20,506 nt of DNA from assembly GCA_003477045.1 (NCBI GenBank), contig DMTS01000108.1, forward strand, positions 1 through 20,506, read 5' to 3'. The notes under the pieces were generated by a model that was given only the letters and a program-made list of their open reading frames with translations, was not told the DNA's origin and did no database searches. The first letter of the stretch is position 1, and each line of letters opens with the position of its first letter. Made by a program: the position numbers and the translations under genes. Source of the DNA: Candidatus Delongbacteria bacterium (GTDB lineage: Bacteria > UBA4055). Below are positions 15,610-20,506 of this stretch, piece after piece.

Positions 15610-17001
15610 ATGAAACGTACAATAATTATTTTACTCACAGCAGTTACAATTTTAATTTCAGAAACACTCTTCGAGGTTAAAGATGCCTCGAACAACAAAG
15701 TTTTGGATATATCTACTGACGGACTCAGAGTATTGAATCTGGGTGACACTTTGATGGTAATAAGTCCGAGTGCTGTAAAAGTAAACATCAGCGATGGTAC
15801 AAAAGCTCTTTCAAGGACATTCAGTGTTACAACAACTTCCGCTAAAAAAGGACTCGCAAATGCTCTTGAGATAGGTTCAGATTATACTAATATGAGCAGT
15901 ATAGACGGAAAATACACAGATTTTAGCCCTCTAAACCTCTTTCTCGGATTAAATTCCGGTCAAAATACTGTCCCGAACCCAAATCCGTTTAATGCAGGTG
16001 ATCAGACAACCTGGGAGGGTAAATTTAACATTTTTGTAGGAAATGAGAGCGGAAGAGATAATGTTACAGGATATTTTAATCTTTTTGTCGGTGATAAAGC
16101 CGGACAAAACAATTCAACAGGACCGAAAAATACATTTGTAGGGTCTCAGTCCGGTCAAGCAAACTCGGCTGGGGGTTACAATACATTTTTAGGTTACAAT
16201 TCCGGTATTACTTCTACAGGGAACTATAACACGGCCGTAGGCGCAGACTGCGGATTCAATATAGGAGCTAATTACGGTAATACCCTCATGGGCTCTCACG
16301 CCGGAGAATATTTTACAGGAGATAATAACACATTTATCGGTTGTTATGCCGGAAGAAATTACGCCACTTTAAGAACAGGCGACGGTAATGTATTCATCGG
16401 TTCGAACTCAGGTACTTCATGCGGAAGTGTTTCAAATAAGCTATACATAGCAAATTCAAGCACAAATACACCCCTAATAAAAGGTACTTTTCCCAATACA
16501 GATTTAGTGTTTACTGCAAACAACGTTTCAGTAGTCCATCCGACATCAACATCAAACGGATTATATATACAAAATTCTTCAGGCACCAACAGCTGGCATC
16601 TTTATCAATATTCAACTTATGAATTGGGACTTTTTTACAATACGAACTATAGAGGCGAATGGGACATTACTTCCGGAGCTTATTCATACATTTCAGACCT
16701 GAAATTAAAGAAAAATCTGGAAAATATTACCGGAATCACAGACAAGGTGATGAAATTGCAGCCTGTGAGGTATAATTTTATAAATCAAAAAGAAGGTGAA
16801 AAAAGATATATCGGTTTAGTAGCGCAGGATGTTAAAGAGCTGTTTCCAGAGTTTGTTAATTACAACGATGAAGCTGATACCTATACGATGGATTATGCCG
16901 GTTTGAGCGTTGTAGCAATTCAGGCGATCAAAGAACAGCAGACAGAAATAGATGAACTCAAATTACAGATAAAAGAATTGAGAGAACTAATAAAGAAGTA
17001 G
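15610..17001 (+). CDS. Fibre paralogue 3: secreted repeat protein with S74 chaperone domain
   Basis: This 463-residue secreted protein belongs to the same subgroup as paralogues 1 and 2. The signal peptide ends LIS before ETLFEVKD. The N-terminal module is followed by nine repeats (109-275), the NKLYIANSS and GTFPNTD linker, and an S74 domain with the intact dyad S362-D363 and K367 in SDLKLKKN. QDVKELFPEF and AIQAIKEQ follow, then a C-terminal coiled coil. The strong CGGAGGG ribosome site and the 26-base gap to the previous gene support one operon. It has the fewest repeats in the array. A folded, self-trimmed trimeric fibre is the expected product, and its ligand is unknown. Confidence 0.88.
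   Translation: MKRTIIILLTAVTILISETLFEVKDASNNKVLDISTDGLRVLNLGDTLMVISPSAVKVNISDGTKALSRTFSVTTTSAKKGLANALEIGSDYTNMSSIDGKYTDFSPLNLFLGLNSGQNTVPNPNPFNAGDQTTWEGKFNIFVGNESGRDNVTGYFNLFVGDKAGQNNSTGPKNTFVGSQSGQANSAGGYNTFLGYNSGITSTGNYNTAVGADCGFNIGANYGNTLMGSHAGEYFTGDNNTFIGCYAGRNYATLRTGDGNVFIGSNSGTSCGSVSNKLYIANSSTNTPLIKGTFPNTDLVFTANNVSVVHPTSTSNGLYIQNSSGTNSWHLYQYSTYELGLFYNTNYRGEWDITSGAYSYISDLKLKKNLENITGITDKVMKLQPVRYNFINQKEGEKRYIGLVAQDVKELFPEFVNYNDEADTYTMDYAGLSVVAIQAIKEQQTEIDELKLQIKELRELIKK
15934..16434 (+). repeat. Nine in-frame 17-residue repeats in fibre paralogue 3
   Basis: Nine copies of the N-x-F-x-G-x-x-A/S-G unit are present. The first is lengthened by a Pro/Asn-rich loop, and the last runs into NKLYI without the usual ETGS ending. 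Confidence 0.85.
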
Positions 17002-17025
17002 ATATATTTTTTCGAGGAGGAGAGA

Positions 17026-18576
17026 ATGTTGAAGAAAACAATTGCGATCCTGTCAATAATTATGTCATTGCAGGCAGAAACCCTTTTCGAGGTCAAAGAT
17101 TCGGCAAATAACAAAGTGTTCGATGTATCAACCGACGGAATTGCCGTTATGAATCTTGGCGATACGCTGATGGTAATAAGCACGACTGAGATCAAGGCTG
17201 TAATTGATGATTCCAAGGCTCTTTCGAGAAAATTCAGCGTAAGTACGACATCAGCTAAAAAAGGTATCTACACTGATCTTTTCGAGGTCGATTTGGGATC
17301 GGCTACAATGCGCGGAGGTCTTGATGGAGGTAGATATGCTGATTTCAGCCCAGCAAATATGTTTTTGGGATTAAATGCCGGTCAAACGACAACAGGAACC
17401 TCAAATGTTTTCATAGGTAATGATGCAGGTTTAACAAATGGTACAGGATACAGTAATGTATTTATTGGTCCTCAAGCCGGATATTCAAATATTAGTGGCG
17501 GACACAATGTATTCGTTGGTACTATGGCTGGTTATACAACAAATAAACATTCCAATACATTTGTAGGGCATGAAGCAGGTGCTCTTTCAAACGGAGAGTG
17601 TAATACTTTTATGGGGTACAGAAGTGGATACGGTAACTCAACGGGAGGATACAATTCGTTTTACGGTCAATATTCAGGAAATAATATTGGTGTAGGTATA
17701 GGTAATTGTATGTTTGGTTTTCAGGCCGGAGTATATGTAAAGGATGGTCATGGGAATACAATTATGGGATACGATGCCGGACATGGAAGTTCTTCATACA
17801 CATATAACTATAACTGCCTGTTCGGAGGCTATGCCGGAAATTATCTGTCATCAGGAAGTAATAATGTTATGTTGGGCTATCAGTCCGGATATTCAACATC
17901 GGGCATTTCCTCAGGAAATGTATTTCTAGGTTATCAATCCGGATATAGCGAAGCAGGATCAAATAAATTATACATTGATAATTCAAGCACAGCTAATCCA
18001 CTGATCTATGGCGATTTTTCAACAAATGCTCTTACTGTTAACGGAACTCTTAGTGTAACAGGTAATACTTCAGTTGGTGGAACTTTTACATCGACAGGGA
18101 ATGCAACATTTACAAGCAATGCTACTGTTAACGGAACATATTTTAATATTGCCATAAATCCGGGAACTGGTACTACGCCAACCAATTATGTTTATCAGGG
18201 AGCAACAGGTTCCACAACCAAAAGCCTTGCTTTTGCAGTAAATGATGCGCTGTGGGTAGCGAAAAATGCTTATGTTGACGGGACACTTCAGATACAGGGA
18301 GGAACTTCGATCGGGATGACACAGGCAGGTATATTAACAATTGGTACCAATTCAAGTGCAGATTATAAGGCTGTGACTCTGACATTTCCTACAGCTTTCT
18401 CGTCAATCCCCAAGATAAATGTTACCCCGGTTAATGAGAGTGGAATAAATGATATCTACTCAGTGACTGTCAGGAATATAACTACAACAAATTGTGTCGT
18501 ACTGATCTGCAGAGTTGATTCGACAATAAAAACATGGGGGCAGAATCTTAAGACGGATTGGTTCGCTTGGGAATAA
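17026..18576 (+). CDS. Fibre paralogue 4: secreted repeat protein with H-type-lectin-like tip
   Basis: This 516-residue secreted protein has a signal peptide ending LQA, the mature start ETLFEVKD, the N-terminal module in the variant shared with paralogue 5 (KDSANNKVFDVSTDG), and twelve repeats (111-311). After NKLYIDNSS and IYGDF comes a Thr/Asn/Gly-rich stretch. The C-terminus has no S74 domain. Residues 446-516 look like an H-type lectin fold: an FPTAFSSIPKINV strand pair, a Thr-Val-Arg-Asn-Ile-Thr strand, and a closing WFAWE. H-type lectins bind sugars, typically as trimers of a small beta-sandwich, but the assignment here is by eye. GGAGGAG precedes the ATG and the gap from paralogue 3 is 24 bases. 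Folding would have to work without a cleavable chaperone. Confidence 0.85.
   Translation: MLKKTIAILSIIMSLQAETLFEVKDSANNKVFDVSTDGIAVMNLGDTLMVISTTEIKAVIDDSKALSRKFSVSTTSAKKGIYTDLFEVDLGSATMRGGLDGGRYADFSPANMFLGLNAGQTTTGTSNVFIGNDAGLTNGTGYSNVFIGPQAGYSNISGGHNVFVGTMAGYTTNKHSNTFVGHEAGALSNGECNTFMGYRSGYGNSTGGYNSFYGQYSGNNIGVGIGNCMFGFQAGVYVKDGHGNTIMGYDAGHGSSSYTYNYNCLFGGYAGNYLSSGSNNVMLGYQSGYSTSGISSGNVFLGYQSGYSEAGSNKLYIDNSSTANPLIYGDFSTNALTVNGTLSVTGNTSVGGTFTSTGNATFTSNATVNGTYFNIAINPGTGTTPTNYVYQGATGSTTKSLAFAVNDALWVAKNAYVDGTLQIQGGTSIGMTQAGILTIGTNSSADYKAVTLTFPTAFSSIPKINVTPVNESGINDIYSVTVRNITTTNCVVLICRVDSTIKTWGQNLKTDWFAWE
17111..17255 (+). repeat. Near-identical DNA segment shared by paralogues 4 and 5 (copy 1)
   Basis: This 145-base segment of the N-terminal module matches 18688-18832 with only three differences by my alignment (17133, 17142 and 17214), all silent. 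It includes an unbroken identical run of 71 bases. The rest of the two genes is far more diverged. Confidence 0.9.
17356..17961 (+). repeat. Twelve in-frame 17-residue repeats in fibre paralogue 4
   Basis: Twelve units mostly 16-18 residues long open with N-x-F/M/L-x-G-x-x-A/S-G. Two units begin with NC. The last is 15 residues and ends EAGS. Confidence 0.88.
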
Positions 18577-18602
18577 AAAAAATGAGTTAGATCGGAGGAG
18601 AT

Positions 18603-20506
18603 ATGAGAAAAATATTGTTGCTGATAGCCATTTTAGCTATAGTTGGATATGCCGAAACGCTTTTTGAAGTGAAGGATTCAGCAAACAACAAAGTGTTCGA
18701 TGTATCAACAGACGGAATAGCCGTTATGAATCTTGGCGATACGCTGATGGTAATAAGCACGACTGAGATCAAGGCTGTAATTGATGATTCAAAGGCTCTT
18801 TCGAGAAAATTCAGCGTAAGTACGACATCAGCGAAAAAAGGATTGTATACTGACTTGTTCGATGTTTCGTTGGGATCGGCAACTATGCGCGAGAGCGGTG
18901 GTAACAGATATACTGATTTCAGCCCAGAAAACATATTTCTGGGATTAAATACCGGAATTCAAACTATTCCATTAAATGATACAAGCGGTGAGAACAATGT
19001 TTTTGTCGGTAACGAAAGCGGATTTACAAATACATCCGGAGCATCTAATGTGTTCATAGGATACAAATCAGGATACTCAAATCTAACTGGATATAACAAC
19101 TGTTTTATAGGTCAGGAATCCGGATATAAAAATTATAATGGACGCTATAATGTTTTCATGGGGAATAGTTCAGGATATAATAATTATGACGGAGATTTCA
19201 ATGTTTTTCTAGGATATACGGCTGGTTGGTTCAATACATCAGGTTCCAGAAATGTTTTTATTGGTTATGAGGCCGGAATGGGCAACAGTACTGGTTGGGG
19301 TAATACATTTATTGGCGAAGCAAGTGGCGGTGCAAATACGGAAGGTTACGGAAACTCCTATTTCGGAAGAAATTCAGGATTTAGCAATACAACTGGTGAC
19401 TACAATACCGTCATGGGTCATGATGTAAATACTGCAAATCAGAGCGGAAATTATAATTCCTGTTTTGGAGCAGAGAGCGGTAAATGGAATTACTCGTCGG
19501 GTTCTTCAAATTCATTATTTGGTTACCGTGCGGGGTATGGAACTGCAGTATCTTCGAACACTTACAGCAATAACTCATATTTTGGATCTCAGAGCGGTTA
19601 TTCAACTACTACCGGTTCAAATAATACTAATTTAGGATATCAGGCAGGATACAGCAATGCGACTGGTACCGGTAATGTATTTCTTGGAAATCAGGCGGGT
19701 TACAGTGAAACAGGTTCGTATAAACTTTATATAGATAACTCAACCACGGCAAGCCCGCTTATTTACGGTGATTTTGACGCCGATCTGGTGAAGATAAACG
19801 GCGATTTTGATGTCAAATTTCTTGCTACTGTTGCAGGATTGGATGTAAACGGGGATGCTGGAGTTGACGGTACATTGACAGCAGGAAAGATCAATACTAC
19901 AGCTGCAGGGGATAACTATTTAAGAATAACATCGACATCTCCGACAATTTCAGGTATCGAGTTATTCCGTACAGGCGCGACATATAGAGACTGGAGAATT
20001 TACAATACCGGAGGTAATTTAAAATTCGGTTACAGTGCAGATGAACTTTCAACAGCTACTGATATTTTTCAAATACTCTATACAGGGTATGTAGGAATTG
20101 GAAGTACGACACCTTCACAAAAGCTGGATGTTTATAGCGGAAACGGACGAGTTGAAACGGGTTACAGCTGGTTGACATCATCTGACAAAAGATTCAAGAA
20201 AAATATTACGACTCTTGAGAATCCGTTGTCAAATCTAAGAAAAATGCGTGGTGTAAGATATGACAGGAATGAAGATTTGGATTTAATCCCGAACCGCGGA
20301 AAACATATCGGATTCATAGCTCAGGAACTGGAAGAAGTTTACAGCGAATTAGTCTCCACTGATGAAAAAGGCTTTAAAGCCGTTGCATATGATAAGGTTA
20401 GTGCAGTGCTTGTTGAAGCAGTCAAAGAGCTGGACAAATCAACAAATGAAGAAATTGAAATGCTGAAAAAAGAGAACCAGGAAATACGAAAAGAACTTGA
20501 AGAGAT
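18603..20506 (+). CDS. Fibre paralogue 5 (partial, runs off window): secreted repeat protein with canonical S74 domain
   Basis: This reading frame is open from the ATG at 18603 to the window edge, 634 complete codons, so the stop lies beyond. It has a signal peptide ending GYA, ETLFEVKD, the N-terminal module of the paralogue 4 type, and fifteen repeats (110-372), the most in the array. YKLYIDNST and IYGDF lead into a beta-rich shaft region with GYVGIGSTTPSQKLDV, a motif common in tail-fibre-like proteins. The S74 domain follows, with the intact dyad S527-D528 and K532 in SDKRFKKN, then HIGFIAQELEEVYSELV and a coiled coil. This S74 subtype differs from that of paralogues 1-3. The CGGAGGAG ribosome site and 26-base gap place it in the same operon. 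Confidence 0.88.
   Translation, partial: MRKILLLIAILAIVGYAETLFEVKDSANNKVFDVSTDGIAVMNLGDTLMVISTTEIKAVIDDSKALSRKFSVSTTSAKKGLYTDLFDVSLGSATMRESGGNRYTDFSPENIFLGLNTGIQTIPLNDTSGENNVFVGNESGFTNTSGASNVFIGYKSGYSNLTGYNNCFIGQESGYKNYNGRYNVFMGNSSGYNNYDGDFNVFLGYTAGWFNTSGSRNVFIGYEAGMGNSTGWGNTFIGEASGGANTEGYGNSYFGRNSGFSNTTGDYNTVMGHDVNTANQSGNYNSCFGAESGKWNYSSGSSNSLFGYRAGYGTAVSSNTYSNNSYFGSQSGYSTTTGSNNTNLGYQAGYSNATGTGNVFLGNQAGYSETGSYKLYIDNSTTASPLIYGDFDADLVKINGDFDVKFLATVAGLDVNGDAGVDGTLTAGKINTTAAGDNYLRITSTSPTISGIELFRTGATYRDWRIYNTGGNLKFGYSADELSTATDIFQILYTGYVGIGSTTPSQKLDVYSGNGRVETGYSWLTSSDKRFKKNITTLENPLSNLRKMRGVRYDRNEDLDLIPNRGKHIGFIAQELEEVYSELVSTDEKGFKAVAYDKVSAVLVEAVKELDKSTNEEIEMLKKENQEIRKELEE
18688..18832 (+). repeat. 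Near-identical DNA segment shared by paralogues 4 and 5 (copy 2)
   Basis: This is the second copy of the 145-base segment at 17111-17255, at an offset of 1577 bases, with three silent differences. Confidence 0.9.
18930..19718 (+). repeat. Fifteen in-frame 17-residue repeats in fibre paralogue 5
   Basis: Nearly every unit is exactly 17 residues (51 bases) with the pattern N-x-F-x-G-x-x-S/A-G-x-x-N-x-x-G-x-x. One unit is expanded to 21 residues, one has lost the second glycine (NTVMGHDVN), and the last is 15 residues ending ETGS. Confidence 0.9.

Noticed and set aside
12644..18934. Five minus-strand open frames that look like a protein family (12644-13072, 14131-14514, 15594-15788, 16920-17216, 18587-18934)
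   Set aside because: They resemble one another only because each lies opposite the conserved N-terminal module of a fibre paralogue. None has a start region or codon pattern of its own.
13020..19718. 51-base direct repeats as a CRISPR array or mobile repeat
   Set aside because: The repeats are in frame, diverged at DNA level, conserved as protein motifs, and lie inside long coding regions.
12678..20506. Prophage tail region
   Set aside because: No capsid, terminase, portal, baseplate, lysis or integrase gene is in the window, and every complete fibre protein has a signal peptide, which phage tail fibres lack. It cannot be fully excluded because the right edge is cut.

Overview
The window is bacterial chromosomal DNA, A+T-rich by eye, from a diderm-type organism that I cannot place with certainty. 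The RNase P RNA is an ancestral (type A) RNA that appears to lack helix P18. From memory, that loss is known from Chlorobi, so an FCB-group or related candidate phylum is a reasonable guess. Tandem genes for secreted tail-fibre-like proteins fit that guess but do not prove it.

Left part (1-8790), housekeeping genes. A secreted metallophosphoesterase lies on the minus strand (196-1083). It is divergent from endonuclease III (1150-1791), an M18 aminopeptidase (1873-3297) and a TrmJ/SpoU-type RNA methyltransferase (3343-4056). A clear sigma70-type promoter then drives a CAU-anticodon tRNA (4117-4190), which is followed by an intrinsic terminator. Next come a Nif3-family protein (4240-5076), a coiled-coil zinc-ribbon protein (5089-5829), the RNase P RNA gene (5833-6170), an exported protein of unknown function (6194-6976) and the exonuclease RecJ (7028-8788). 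These are packed closely enough to be partly co-transcribed.

Middle (8920-12603). One large gene encodes a cytoplasmic signalling protein of about 1227 residues. It has two class III nucleotide-cyclase domains, a P-loop ATPase and a long TPR tail. This is the layout of mammalian soluble adenylyl cyclase (ADCY10). The catalytic residues are split between the two cyclase domains as in that enzyme.

Right part (12678-20506), the most unusual region. Five tandem paralogous genes, the last cut by the window edge, are each preceded by a strong Shine-Dalgarno sequence and are 24-26 bases apart. Each protein has a signal peptide, a conserved mature N-terminus beginning ETLFEVKD, an N-terminal module of about 105 residues, and 9-15 copies of a roughly 17-residue repeat (N-x-F-x-G-x-x-[AS]-G). 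The C-terminal module varies. Genes 1-3 carry one subtype of the peptidase S74 intramolecular chaperone, and its catalytic serine is lost in gene 1. Gene 4 has an H-type-lectin-like domain instead. Gene 5 has a second S74 subtype. The array looks like a locus for secreted, probably trimeric surface fibres whose tips have been exchanged by duplication and recombination. The function is unknown. A link to the cyclase gene immediately upstream is only an inference from position.
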